A DNA stretch of 64,000 bases, taken from the NCBI RefSeq assembly GCF_007183175.1, contig NZ_AP019807.1:3034001-3098000 (forward strand), given 5' to 3'. The position numbers and the translations under genes were made by a program. Position 1 is the stretch's first letter; every line of letters starts with the position of its first letter. The notes beneath the pieces are model-generated. The model searched no databases, was not told the DNA's origin, and saw nothing but the letters and a program-made list of their open reading frames with translations. Shown here one piece after another: positions 36,178-45,608 of the stretch. The DNA is from Microbulbifer sp. GL-2 (GTDB lineage Bacteria > Pseudomonadota > Gammaproteobacteria > Pseudomonadales > Cellvibrionaceae).

Positions 36178-37811
36178 ATGACGCGCTATATTTTTGTAAC
36201 TGGTGGCGTGGTTTCCTCATTGGGGAAAGGTATCGCCTCCGCCTCTTTGGCCGCTATTCTCGAGGCCCGCGGCCTCAAGGTTACCATCCTCAAACTGGAC
36301 CCCTACATCAACGTAGACCCGGGTACCATGAGCCCCTTCCAGCACGGTGAGGTGTATGTCACCGAGGATGGTGCTGAGACTGACCTGGACCTGGGTCATT
36401 ATGAACGCTTCATCCGAACCCGGATGTCCAAGCGTAATAATTTCACCACCGGCCGTGTGTACGAAACTGTGCTGCGCAAAGAGCGCCGTGGTGACTACCT
36501 GGGCGGTACCGTGCAGGTGATTCCCCACATTACCGATGAAATCAAGCGTCGCGTAGTGGAAGGCGGCCGCGATATGGATGTGGCCATCGTCGAGATCGGT
36601 GGAACCGTCGGCGATATCGAATCCCAGCCATTTCTGGAGTCTGTACGCCAGTTACGTGTGGAAATGGGAACCAACCGTGCACTGCTTATCCACTTGAGCT
36701 ATGTGCCCTATCTCGCCACCGCCGGTGAAACTAAGACCAAGCCAACCCAGCACTCGGTAAAAGAGCTTCGCTCGATTGGCCTGCAGCCGGATATCCTGCT
36801 GTGCCGCTCTGAACGTGAGATCGATGAAGACTCCTGTCGCAAGATCGCGCTGTTTACTAATGTGGAAGAGCGCGCGGTAGTGCCCCTACCGGATGCCAAG
36901 ACTATCTACGGTGTACCGCGTCTGCTACACAGTTATGGTCTCGACGATATCGTGGTAGAAAAGCTACAGCTTGATTGTCAGTCCCCCGACCTGTCTGAGT
37001 GGGATGCAGTTGTTGACGGTAAGCTCAACCCAGAGCGCGAAATCAAAATCGCCATGGTGGGTAAATATATGGAGCTGCTCGACGCCTATAAATCCCTGAT
37101 CGAGTCCCTCACCCATGCTGGTATCAAGCACCGCTGTAAGGTGGATATCGACTTTATCAACGCCGAAGACGTTGAAGGTGAAAATGGTATCGATCTGATC
37201 AAAGATGCCGATGCAATCCTGGTACCCGGTGGGTTTGGGGAACGCGGCCTTGAGGGTAAGCTGGAATCTGTACGCTATGCCCGTGAGAACAATATTCCCT
37301 ACCTGGGTATCTGTCTCGGATTGCAATCAGTCGTGATCGAGTTCGCGCGCAACGTGCTCGGTCTCGAGGGTGCCAATAGTACAGAGTTCAATACCAAAAC
37401 CCCGCACCCGGTAATTGGCCTGATTACAGAGTGGATCGACAGCGAAGGCAATATCGAAAAGCGTGACGAGCAATCCGACCTCGGCGGTACCATGCGTTTG
37501 GGGGGCAAGAGTGCCGTCTGGCGAAAGACACCAAGGCCCGTGACATTTACGGCGCCGATGTAATTGTGGAACGCCACCGTCACCGTTACGAAGTGAACAA
37601 CAACTACGTAGATCGCCTGCAGCAGGCCGGCCTGAAAATCGGTGGCTGGTCCGCGGATGACACTCTGGTGGAAATGGTTGAATTACCTAACCATCCCTGG
37701 TTTGTTGCTTGTCAGTTCCATCCGGAGTTTACCTCCACACCGCGCGATGGCCACCCGCTGTTTGAGAGCTTTGTTGCAGCAGCAATGAAGCAGCGGGAAA
37801 ACCAGGGCTAA
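36178..37811 (+). CDS. pyrG: CTP synthase, interrupted by an apparent 1-base deletion
   Basis: PyrG aminates UTP to CTP using glutamine and ATP. The N-terminal synthase domain (VTGGVVSSLGKG) and the glutaminase domain with nucleophile C379 (LGICLGLQS) are in one frame to 37563; the end of the enzyme, including VACQFHPEF with its catalytic His/Glu, is in the next frame (to 37811). The frames join at a run of six G (37500-37505): adding one G restores the family sequence TMRLGGQECRLAKDTKARDI and gives 544 residues, matching the normal length of about 545. A sequencing error is the likeliest cause since the enzyme is essential on most media. Confidence 0.93.
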
Positions 37812-37868
37812 AATAGTAATTCCGCCCCTGGCCCAAGAGGTTGGGGGTGAGATAACAGGGAGCTGACA

Positions 37869-38714
37869 GTGAAAACGATCGAAGTCGGAAATATCCAGGT
37901 TGCCAATAACAAGCCCTTCGCTTTGTTTGGCGGTATGAATGTACTGGAGTCCCGCGACTTGGCTATGCAAGTGGCCGAGCACTATGTAAAAGTTACCGAA
38001 AAGCTGGGTATTCCCTATATTTTCAAGGCATCTTTTGACAAGGCCAACCGTTCATCTATTCATTCCTATCGCGGACCGGGAATGGAAGAGGGCCTGAAGA
38101 TTTTCCAGGAAATTAAAGAGACCTTTAATGTCCCCCTGATTACTGATGTCCATGAAGTTGATCAGGCTGCACCGGTCGCCGAGGTAGTGGATATTATCCA
38201 GCTACCGGCTTTTCTGGCCCGCCAAACCGATCTGGTAGCCGCTATGGCTGCTACCGGAGCGGTAATCAATGTAAAAAAACCGCAATTCATGAGCCCTCCG
38301 CAAGTTAAAAATGTGGTGGAGAAGTTTTCCGAGTGCGGTAACGAGAATATTATCCTGTGTGAGCGTGGTGCCTGTTTTGGGTACGACAATCTGGTTGTCG
38401 ATATGCTTGGTTTCAGTACCATGATCAATGCCTCTGGTGGTGCCCCGCTAATATTTGATGTAACTCACGCCCTGCAAATGCGCGATCCATCTGGCGCAGC
38501 TTCCGGTGGACGCCGTGCACAAGTTACCGAACTGGGCCGTGCTGGCTTGGCTATTGGTATTGCCGGCCTGTTCCTGGAGGCGCACCCGGATCCGCACAAA
38601 GCGCTGTGTGATGGTCCCAGTGCTTTACCCCTGGAGAAACTGGAGCCATTCCTTGCGCAGATGAAAGCGGTGGATGATTTGATCAAGGGGCTTGCCCCTT
38701 TGGATACCAAATAA
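37869..38714 (+). CDS. kdsA: 3-deoxy-8-phosphooctulonate (KDO-8-P) synthase
   Basis: KdsA condenses phosphoenolpyruvate with arabinose-5-phosphate to KDO-8-phosphate, an inner-core building block of lipopolysaccharide. The 281-residue product is full length, with FGGMNVLESRD near the N-terminus, IFKASFDKANRSS, and CFGYDNLVVD. Asn24 in GGMN marks the metal-independent class. It starts at GTG 37869 after GGGAGCTGACA, 57 bases after pyrG, in the standard pyrG-kdsA-eno order. Confidence 0.97.
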   Translation: MKTIEVGNIQVANNKPFALFGGMNVLESRDLAMQVAEHYVKVTEKLGIPYIFKASFDKANRSSIHSYRGPGMEEGLKIFQEIKETFNVPLITDVHEVDQAAPVAEVVDIIQLPAFLARQTDLVAAMAATGAVINVKKPQFMSPPQVKNVVEKFSECGNENIILCERGACFGYDNLVVDMLGFSTMINASGGAPLIFDVTHALQMRDPSGAASGGRRAQVTELGRAGLAIGIAGLFLEAHPDPHKALCDGPSALPLEKLEPFLAQMKAVDDLIKGLAPLDTK

Positions 38715-38945
38715 AAGTAAGAAATAAATAGTGCGCGCCCTTTCCGGGTGCGTGGTGCCTATCCGGGGTCGCTTTTTATACTGATGCGGCTATCGGAAAA
38801 ATAATTACAGAGTCAAACTCTGGATTGAGCGGCACTAGTGGAAGCCCTGGGTTTTCCACGCAATAGTTGAAACTTTCTTTTTCAGTAATTACCTACTTTC
38901 AGTAAGTAACAATTTCAGTTAGTACCAATACGGAGCCCATTGTTA

Positions 38946-40232
38946 ATGAGCAAGATTGTCGCAGTTAAAGCCTACGAAGTGCTGGATTCCCGCGGTAACC
39001 CTACCGTTGAAGCCGATGTAATCCTGGAAGACGGTTCTATCGGTTCCGCCTGCGCTCCTTCCGGCGCCTCTACCGGCTCACGAGAAGCTCTTGAATTGCG
39101 CGATGGTGATAAGAGCCGTTACTTGGGTAAAGGCGTATTGAAGGCGGTTGAAAACATCAACACTGCCATCGCCGACTTGCTTAAGGGCATGGATGCAACC
39201 GATCAGCGCGCCCTGGATAAGGCGATGATCGATGCAGATGGTACTGAAAATAAAGCCAAGCTGGGTGCAAATGCAATCCTGGCGGTTTCCCTGGCGGCAG
39301 CCAAAGCGGCAGCAGCATCGAAGAAAATCCCGCTGTACCAACACATTGCTGAAGTAAATGGCACTGCTGGTGAGTACAGCATGCCGGTTCCCATGATGAA
39401 TATTCTCAACGGTGGTGAGCACGCCGATAATAATGTGGATATCCAGGAGTTTATGGTACAGCCGGTAAAGGCCGATTCTTTTGCTGAAGCTCTCCGCCAA
39501 GGTGCCGAGATTTTCCACTCCCTGAAGGAAGTCCTTTCCAGCAATAATCTGAACACTGCTGTCGGTGATGAAGGTGGTTTCGCTCCTAATCTGCCTTCCA
39601 ACGAAGCGGCTTTGAAAGTGATTGCTGAAGCGGTAGAAAAAGCCGGCTATACCCTGGGCGATGACATCACCCTGGCCTTGGATTGTGCTTCCTCCGAGTT
39701 CTACAAAGAGGGTCAATACGACCTGGCTGGTGAAGGCAAGCAATTCGATAGTGAAGGTTTCGCCAGCTATCTTGCCGATTTGTCAGCCAACTACCCCATC
39801 ATTTCTATTGAAGATGGTATGGATGAGAGCGACTGGGATGGCTGGAAAGTGCTGACCGATAAAATTGGTGACAAGGTGCAGCTGGTAGGTGATGACCTAT
39901 TTGTAACCAATACCAAAATCCTTAAGGAAGGTATCGAAAAGGGTGTTGGCAACTCTATCCTGATCAAGTTTAACCAGATTGGCTCCCTGTCTGAAACGCT
40001 GGATGCGATTAAGATGGCCAAAGATGCCGGTTATACGGCTGTGATTTCTCATCGCTCCGGCGAGACCGAAGACACTACTATTGCTGACCTGGCAGTTGCG
40101 ACAGCGGCGGGTCAAATCAAAACTGGTTCCCTGTGCCGTTCCGATCGCGTAGCCAAGTACAACCGCCTGCTGCGTATCGAAGCTGAATTGAATGGTGCTG
40201 CTCCATACCGTGGCCGTGCTGAGTTCAAGTAA
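38946..40232 (+). CDS. eno: Enolase
   Basis: Enolase interconverts 2-phosphoglycerate and phosphoenolpyruvate in glycolysis and is also a degradosome component. The 428-residue product has all family landmarks: LDSRGNPTVEADV, SGASTGSREALELRD, GDEGGFAPNL, SIEDGMDESDWDGW, LIKFNQIGSL and SHRSGETEDTTIADLA. ATG 38946 begins the standard MSKIVAVKA; the TTG at 38940 is not needed. The 231-base leader contains a CGCGCCC/GGGTGCG hairpin near 38735, without a U-run, and probably its own promoter. Confidence 0.98.
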   Translation: MSKIVAVKAYEVLDSRGNPTVEADVILEDGSIGSACAPSGASTGSREALELRDGDKSRYLGKGVLKAVENINTAIADLLKGMDATDQRALDKAMIDADGTENKAKLGANAILAVSLAAAKAAAASKKIPLYQHIAEVNGTAGEYSMPVPMMNILNGGEHADNNVDIQEFMVQPVKADSFAEALRQGAEIFHSLKEVLSSNNLNTAVGDEGGFAPNLPSNEAALKVIAEAVEKAGYTLGDDITLALDCASSEFYKEGQYDLAGEGKQFDSEGFASYLADLSANYPIISIEDGMDESDWDGWKVLTDKIGDKVQLVGDDLFVTNTKILKEGIEKGVGNSILIKFNQIGSLSETLDAIKMAKDAGYTAVISHRSGETEDTTIADLAVATAAGQIKTGSLCRSDRVAKYNRLLRIEAELNGAAPYRGRAEFK

Positions 40233-40318
40233 TTACTACTTTTTAGCGTGCAGGCTGGAGGGGCGAATGAGCCTCTCCAGCCTGCTTTAATACGTTCAGC
40301 GAAATATCGTAAACCCGT

Positions 40319-40606
40319 ATGAAATGGCTGCTGGCAATTCTTACCATCATACTGCTTGCTACTCAGTACCGATTCTGGGTCGGTGAAGGCAGTCTCGCCG
40401 AAGTTACCCGTCTTAAACGACAGCTTGACCAACAGCAGGAAAAGAACGCTGTCCTGATGCGAGAAAACCGTCAGTTATTGCGGGAAGTGCGAAGTCTCAA
40501 GGTGGGTACTGAAGGTGTCGAGGCTAAGGCACGCTATGACCTGGGTTTAATAAAGGAAGGGGAAACCCTGTTTATCTTCCTGGATTCGGAAGAGGCCAAA
40601 AAGTGA
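40319..40606 (+). CDS. ftsB: Cell division protein FtsB
   Basis: A 95-residue bitopic protein: one N-terminal membrane segment (about 2-17), a leucine-rich coiled coil (about 24-62), then a short periplasmic end with the typical YDLGLIKEGETLF. FtsB joins FtsL and FtsQ in the divisome to activate septal peptidoglycan synthesis. Its position between eno and ispD is conserved. The ispD start overlaps its stop by four bases (GTGA). Confidence 0.95.
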   Translation: MKWLLAILTIILLATQYRFWVGEGSLAEVTRLKRQLDQQQEKNAVLMRENRQLLREVRSLKVGTEGVEAKARYDLGLIKEGETLFIFLDSEEAKK

Positions 40607-41322
40607 TTACAGATTATTGGGTCGTAGTGCCTGCTGCCGGAGTTGGCAAACGTATGGGGGCCGACCGGCCCAAGCAGTATTTACCACTTCTCGGACAGCC
40701 CTTGTTGTCCCTGACGCTACGCAATATTTTAACTTGGCCGGGTATCGCTGGAATTGTTGTGGCTTTGTCTGGGGAGGATGACCTCTTCCGACACCTGAAA
40801 GAAGCTGCACACCCGCTGGTACACACTGTCACCGGTGGGGCTGAGCGCTCAGATTCTGTTCTCGCCGCATTGAAGTTTCTCTCTGAGCGGGAGGCTAATG
40901 ATACTCCAGTGCTGGTCCACGATGCTGCGCGCCCCTGTGTAGCATTGGAGGACATTGCTGCTCTGTTGGATAGCGGTGTCTCTTCTACAGCTCTTTTGGC
41001 GCGACCTGCCAGTGATACGGTAAAGCTAAGCCGCCTTGAGGATAGAAAAAACTGCGTAGAAAAAACCCTGGACCGCCAACATATCTGGTTAGCACAAACT
41101 CCACAGCGTGCGCCACTGGGATTGTTGTACTCCTGTCTCAATCGCGCTCTTGAGCAGGGGCAAGCGGTTACTGATGAAGCCAGCGCGCTCGAGATCTTTG
41201 GTCACTCGCCGCAACTTGTTGCGGGGCAAGGCGACAACATTAAAGTGACTCACCCCTCCGATATTATGGTGGCTGAGGCCATCCTGCGTTTGCGCTATGC
41301 GCCCACAGAGGATAATCGATAG
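40603..41322 (+). CDS. ispD: 2-C-methyl-D-erythritol 4-phosphate cytidylyltransferase
   Basis: IspD joins MEP with CTP in the methylerythritol pathway to isoprenoid precursors. The 239 residues include the nucleotide-binding VPAAGVGKRMGADRPKQYLP, VHDAARPCV and the C-terminal DNIKVTHPSDIMVAE. It starts at GTG 40603, overlapping ftsB, and its stop shares one base with the ispF start. Translational coupling with both neighbours is likely. Confidence 0.97.
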   Translation: MITDYWVVVPAAGVGKRMGADRPKQYLPLLGQPLLSLTLRNILTWPGIAGIVVALSGEDDLFRHLKEAAHPLVHTVTGGAERSDSVLAALKFLSEREANDTPVLVHDAARPCVALEDIAALLDSGVSSTALLARPASDTVKLSRLEDRKNCVEKTLDRQHIWLAQTPQRAPLGLLYSCLNRALEQGQAVTDEASALEIFGHSPQLVAGQGDNIKVTHPSDIMVAEAILRLRYAPTEDNR

Positions 41323-41807
41323 TGAGTTTTCGAATTGGTCAGGGCTTTGATGTGCATGCGTTTTGCCCTGGTGGCCATGTTGTACTCGGCGGAGTAAAAA
41401 TCCCCCATGAACTCGGCCTAAAGGCCCATTCCGACGGGGATGTACTCCTACATGCCCTGACTGATGCTTTGCTTGGGGCCCTGGCTCTTGGAGATATTGG
41501 CTACCATTTTCCCGACACTGATGAGCGGTATGCTGGTGCTGATAGCCGTACTTTGTTGCGGCATGTTTTAGCATTGCTTGAGGAAAAGGGGTATCACCTG
41601 GTGAATGCGGATACTACCTTGATTGCCCAGGCGCCCAAGATGGCACCATATATTGAAGCGATGCGTGGAAATATTGCCGAGGACTGCGGTGTGGATATTG
41701 CGGATATCAGTGTGAAGGCAACAACTACTGAAAAGTTAGGTTTTACCGGGCGTCGCGAGGGTATAGCAGCCCAGGCAGTTGTCCTGCTCGAGCGTAATCA
41801 TGCCTGA
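41322..41807 (+). CDS. ispF: 2-C-methyl-D-erythritol 2,4-cyclodiphosphate synthase
   Basis: IspF forms the cyclic diphosphate of the MEP pathway as a Zn-dependent trimer. The 161-residue protein has GQGFDVHAF (metal ligands D10, H12), AHSDGDVLLHALTDALLGA (third ligand His), DIGYHFPDTD and the C-terminal KATTTEKLGFTGRREG. It starts at GTG 41322 within the ispD stop and overlaps truD by eight bases. Confidence 0.97.
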   Translation: MSFRIGQGFDVHAFCPGGHVVLGGVKIPHELGLKAHSDGDVLLHALTDALLGALALGDIGYHFPDTDERYAGADSRTLLRHVLALLEEKGYHLVNADTTLIAQAPKMAPYIEAMRGNIAEDCGVDIADISVKATTTEKLGFTGRREGIAAQAVVLLERNHA

Positions 41808-42762
41808 AGCCTGGAACCTGAATTGGCCCCGTGCTTTGGGCGGGGCGGCAATCTCCGCAGATTTCCGTACTGAACCGGAAGATTTTGTTGTTGATGAACT
41901 GGCGTTTCCCGAGACTTGTGATGGTGGTGAACACGTATACCTGCACATCAAAAAGCGAGGTGCCAATACCGCTTGGGTGGCGAAACAACTGGCCAAACTT
42001 GCCGGTGTACGTCCTCTGGATGTCAGCTACTTTGGGTTGAAGGATCGGCATGCTGTAACCACCCAGTGGTTCAGTGTGTGGCTTGGGCAAAAATCTGAAC
42101 CCGATTGGTCGCAAATTAACAGTGATGAAATTTTATTGCTGCAGAATTTCCGCGGCGCCCGCAAGTTGCGACGTGGAGAGCACGTCGGTAATCGATTCAA
42201 AATTCGCCTGCGAAGCACTCGCGGTGATCGCCAGGCTGCACAGCAGGTACTGGAACAAATTGGCGACGGTGTGCCGAATTACTTTGGCGAGCAGCGGTTT
42301 GGTATCAAAGGTGGCAACCTCGATTTGGTGCGCCAGCTGGCTGAGGAAGAGGGCCGCTGTCGCAAGAGCGATAAGGCCTTTGCCATGTCGGCAGCGCGCA
42401 GCTGGCTGTTCAATCAAGTCCTTGCCGATAGGGTTGGTTCCGGAAACTGGCTGGAGTGTCTTGAGGGGGAACCGGAGGTTGATCCCAGCGGCCCTCTATG
42501 GGGGCGTGGGCGCAACCCTGCTGCCGGTATTCAGGGAGAACTTGAAGAGGCGATCCTGCAGGCCTGGCAACCCTGGTGTAACTGGCTGGAACACTGTGGG
42601 CTCAAGCAGGAGCGCCGACAGCTGATATTGCGTCCAGAGGCTTTTTGCTTCCAGTGGGAGGGGGATGACCTGACACTAGAATTTGCCCTGCCGCCAGGTG
42701 CGTTTGCAACCGCATTACTGAGGGAAGTGGCTGAGCTGGTCAATGTGAACTCGGACACATAA
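41800..42762 (+). CDS. truD: tRNA pseudouridine(13) synthase
   Basis: TruD makes pseudouridine 13 in tRNA-Glu. The 320-residue product has DFRTEPEDFVVDE, KRGANTAWVAKQLA and the catalytic FGLKDRHAVTTQWFS (Asp in LKD), then the inserted TRUD domain with NYFGEQRFG. ATG 41800 (MPEAW) fits the family start better than the longer frame from ATG 41779; it overlaps ispF by eight bases. In E. coli and Pseudomonas surE comes next, but here it is absent. Confidence 0.96.
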   Translation: MPEAWNLNWPRALGGAAISADFRTEPEDFVVDELAFPETCDGGEHVYLHIKKRGANTAWVAKQLAKLAGVRPLDVSYFGLKDRHAVTTQWFSVWLGQKSEPDWSQINSDEILLLQNFRGARKLRRGEHVGNRFKIRLRSTRGDRQAAQQVLEQIGDGVPNYFGEQRFGIKGGNLDLVRQLAEEEGRCRKSDKAFAMSAARSWLFNQVLADRVGSGNWLECLEGEPEVDPSGPLWGRGRNPAAGIQGELEEAILQAWQPWCNWLEHCGLKQERRQLILRPEAFCFQWEGDDLTLEFALPPGAFATALLREVAELVNVNSDT

Positions 42763-42815
42763 AATTCAGTATTGGAAGCGACAGGCGTGATACAGGGGAT
42801 GGAACTTAACAGCTT

Positions 42816-43487
42816 ATGGACCGCTTGAGACACGAAGGTCTGGGAATGACCTCCCAGCGCACCCGCAATCGCTTAATTCAGCGCCTGCGGGAAGAGGGGA
42901 TCAGCAATGAGGAAGTCCTGGATGTAATGGCATCCACCCCGCGACACCTGCTCCTGGATGAAGCCCTGGCGATCCGCGCCTATGAGGATACGGCGCTCCC
43001 CATTGGTTATGGCCAGACCATTTCCCAGCCCTATATTGTTGCGCGGATGACTGAATTACTGTTGAGCCGAGCCAAATCCCTGCACCGGGTTTTGGAGGTA
43101 GGGACTGGTTCCGGATATCAGACGGCGATTCTCTCTCGTCTGGTGGAACAACTTTATTCTGTTGAGCGTGTCCAACCCCTGTTGGAAAAGGCGCGTAAGT
43201 GCCTGACAGAATTGGGCCATCACAATATCGAATACAAGCTAAGCAACGGTGGCTTTGGATGGCCGGAAAAGGGGCCCTACGATGCAATCCTGGCCGCCGC
43301 TGCGCCGGCAGTGGTTCCCGATGAGCTGAGGCAGCAGCTTGCTCCGAATGGTGTATTGGTGATTCCGGTGGGATCAGAACAGCAGTACCTGACTATGGTT
43401 ACCCGTCGTCAGGATAGTGATCAATTTGATGTGGAGAAGCTGGAAGCAGTACGCTTTGTACCGCTACTCAGTGGTGTTGTTCGATGA
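42816..43487 (+). CDS. pcm: Protein-L-isoaspartate O-methyltransferase
   Basis: Pcm methylates abnormal isoaspartyl residues using S-adenosylmethionine, starting repair of aged proteins. The 223 residues include ALPIGYGQTISQPYIVARM, the SAM-binding VLEVGTGSGYQTAIL, and the ILAAAAPAVVPDEL segment. ATG 42816 gives a short N-terminal extension; ATG 42846 (MTSQRTRNRL) also fits the family start. It overlaps the DUF368 gene by four bases (ATGA). Confidence 0.95.
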   Translation: MDRLRHEGLGMTSQRTRNRLIQRLREEGISNEEVLDVMASTPRHLLLDEALAIRAYEDTALPIGYGQTISQPYIVARMTELLLSRAKSLHRVLEVGTGSGYQTAILSRLVEQLYSVERVQPLLEKARKCLTELGHHNIEYKLSNGGFGWPEKGPYDAILAAAAPAVVPDELRQQLAPNGVLVIPVGSEQQYLTMVTRRQDSDQFDVEKLEAVRFVPLLSGVVR

Positions 43488-44446
43488 AATTTGTCGAGAG
43501 TTTGAAAAGTCGTTACCCGGGTATCGTGTTGCGTGGTATGGCGATGGGTGCTGCGGATGTTGTCCCCGGTGTTTCTGGGGGAACCATCGCTTTTATTACT
43601 GGAATTTATCAGGAGTTGCTGGATTCTCTCAGTCGAATAGGTCCACACTGTGTCACTAAATTGAGAAAAGAGGGCATTGCAGCAACCTGGAAATATATTA
43701 ATGGTGGCTTTCTGCTCTCCCTTTTTCTTGGGGTTTTGATCAGTATCTTCAGCCTTGCGCGATTGATTGGCGGGTTGTTGGAGAATTACCCCATTGTGGT
43801 TTGGTCTTTTTTCTTTGGCCTAGTCTTGGCTTCCACCATACCGGTTATGCGCAATATACCGCGATGGTCCCCATCGGTTTTAGTTTTTTTGATATTGGGT
43901 ATTGCTCTGGCAGTAACAGTCAGTGAATTGCGTCCGGGGGAAATTCCAGCTACACCACTTACACTGTTCTTATCTGGGGCTCTGGCTATTTGCGCTATGG
44001 CGCTGCCGGGTATCTCCGGCGCTTTTATTTTGTTGATGATTGGGATCTATCCCAAGGTGCTCTCTGCCGTTCATGAGTTGCAAATAGCCAATTTACTTTG
44101 TTTTGCCACCGGTGCTGCTATTGGACTTATGTTGTTTAGTCGACTGCTTTCCTGGCTGATGCATCGTTATGTTGCTCGCACACTGGCTTTCCTCGCCGGA
44201 ATTTTATTGGGGAGCCTGAAAATAATCTGGCCCTGGAAATTGCCAATACCTGGGGACCTAGAGGCCTCCAGTAAGTTGGCACCACTGTTGTCAAATGCGA
44301 CCCCATCCGACTTTGTAGCGCAGACTGGAGAAGCCGCGCACCTCGGTGCAGCCGTGGCAGCAGCGTTGGCCGCCGTAGTATTGGTGCTTTCAATAGACTT
44401 TTTTGGAGGGGCTCACCGGGGAAAATCTTGCGCCACACCGCAATAA
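43484..44446 (+). CDS. DUF368 / PopT-type undecaprenyl-phosphate translocase
   Basis: A 320-residue polytopic inner-membrane protein of the DUF368 family, with the signature GMAMGAADVVPGVSGGTIAF near the N-terminus and a second, inverted-repeat-like copy ALAICAMALPGISGAFILL at about 165-183, as in the two-fold repeated family. Members (PopT) have been shown to recycle undecaprenyl phosphate across the membrane for cell-wall and LPS synthesis. It overlaps pcm and lies before nlpD, another cell-envelope gene. Confidence 0.88.
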   Translation: MKFVESLKSRYPGIVLRGMAMGAADVVPGVSGGTIAFITGIYQELLDSLSRIGPHCVTKLRKEGIAATWKYINGGFLLSLFLGVLISIFSLARLIGGLLENYPIVVWSFFFGLVLASTIPVMRNIPRWSPSVLVFLILGIALAVTVSELRPGEIPATPLTLFLSGALAICAMALPGISGAFILLMIGIYPKVLSAVHELQIANLLCFATGAAIGLMLFSRLLSWLMHRYVARTLAFLAGILLGSLKIIWPWKLPIPGDLEASSKLAPLLSNATPSDFVAQTGEAAHLGAAVAAALAAVVLVLSIDFFGGAHRGKSCATPQ

Positions 44447-44559
44447 GATCTGGAAAATCTCGGTATGGCAGCGTTTTATGAAGCTTTTGCCGAGATTTTT
44501 GGAGCTTTTCTTTAGACACTTTTTCCATAAATGCCGTGGTCTGATGTAAAAAGAGAATA

Positions 44560-45405
44560 ATGGAATGTCATCTTTTGCTACGCTCTAAAGGCCTTTTTTG
44601 GCGGAACATTTACCCCCTTTCTGGTCATTTTTTGATTGGGGTGTTAAAAATATTAGGCATTAGCACTCTGTTATTGCTTTCGGTTTCCTGTAGTAGTCAC
44701 AGGGCTCCCACCAGCTCCCTGAAGCAGCCCCCCGGTATCCGCATCAACTACCATACGGTAAGTAAGGGAGATACCCTCTATTCGATAGCCTGGCGATACG
44801 GCAAGGATTTTCGCCGACTGGCTGCACTTAATGGCATTGGATCCCCTTACAATATTTACCCGGGGCAACGGCTGAAGCTCACTGGAAAGGTACCATCCAG
44901 CACCCCTTCAAATTTGCGCAGAGTAGTGAAAAAACCTGTGTCAAAGCAGGCTGTTGCCAAACCGCCAGCCACGACCGCGAGTAAAAAATCTTTAACGCAA
45001 AGCTCCCAACGCCAAACGGCTAAGACCAAGCGTGCGGGGGCAATTCGCTGGCGTTGGCCTGTTCGGGGGCAGCTCCTCAGCCGATTCCGCTCTGGGGATC
45101 CTTTACGTAAGGGAGTTGATATCGCGGGTGAAAAGGGTGAGTCTGTATTGGCAGCAGCCGATGGCACTGTTATCTACGCGGGAAGTGCGCTGAGAGGTTA
45201 TGGAAAGCTGTTGATCGTTAAGCACAGTGAAGTTTACCTGAGTGCTTACGCCCACAATCACCGTTTATTGGTGAAAGAGGGCAGCGAAGTCAAAGCGGGG
45301 CAACGGATAGCGGAACTGGGTTCGAGTGGTACCGACCGCAACAAGCTCCACTTTGAAATTCGCAAAAACGGTCAGCCAGTAGACCCTCTTGCTTATTTGC
45401 CGTAA
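44560..45405 (+). CDS. nlpD: NlpD-type LysM/LytM lipoprotein, amidase activator
   Basis: A 281-residue outer-membrane lipoprotein with lipobox SVSC, a LysM peptidoglycan-binding domain (about 64-108: YHTVSKGDTLYSIAWRYG), a Lys/Ala/Pro-rich linker and a C-terminal LytM (M23) domain. The LytM active site is degenerate: the metal-ligand His expected in the GxDI region is absent (RKGVDIAGEKG), as in E. coli NlpD. That protein does not cut the wall but activates AmiC for daughter-cell separation. The frame begins at ATG 44560; GTG 44641 would give a shorter, more typical lipoprotein signal. rpoS follows, the classical nlpD-rpoS arrangement. Confidence 0.92.
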   Translation: MECHLLLRSKGLFWRNIYPLSGHFLIGVLKILGISTLLLLSVSCSSHRAPTSSLKQPPGIRINYHTVSKGDTLYSIAWRYGKDFRRLAALNGIGSPYNIYPGQRLKLTGKVPSSTPSNLRRVVKKPVSKQAVAKPPATTASKKSLTQSSQRQTAKTKRAGAIRWRWPVRGQLLSRFRSGDPLRKGVDIAGEKGESVLAAADGTVIYAGSALRGYGKLLIVKHSEVYLSAYAHNHRLLVKEGSEVKAGQRIAELGSSGTDRNKLHFEIRKNGQPVDPLAYLP

Positions 45406-45608
45406 GTCAGATGGGTGCAGTAAAGCTCTGTAAATAAAAATGGACTTTTAACTAATACCACTTGAGGTAGTCACTGCAATCGTGACGACCGAAGGGTCTG
45501 GCCGATTCAGTGGCTGTCGCCACATGCTCATGGCACTTGATTGTAGCTTGATCAGGTTTTTGAGTGTGTTTGGCGGCTGATATTGGCAAAGTACAAGGAG
45601 CAGGGGAA

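Noticed and set aside
37480..37570. Programmed frameshifting in pyrG
   Set aside because: CTP synthases are not known to use it, the normal family reads through in one frame, and a second gene shows the same single-G loss.
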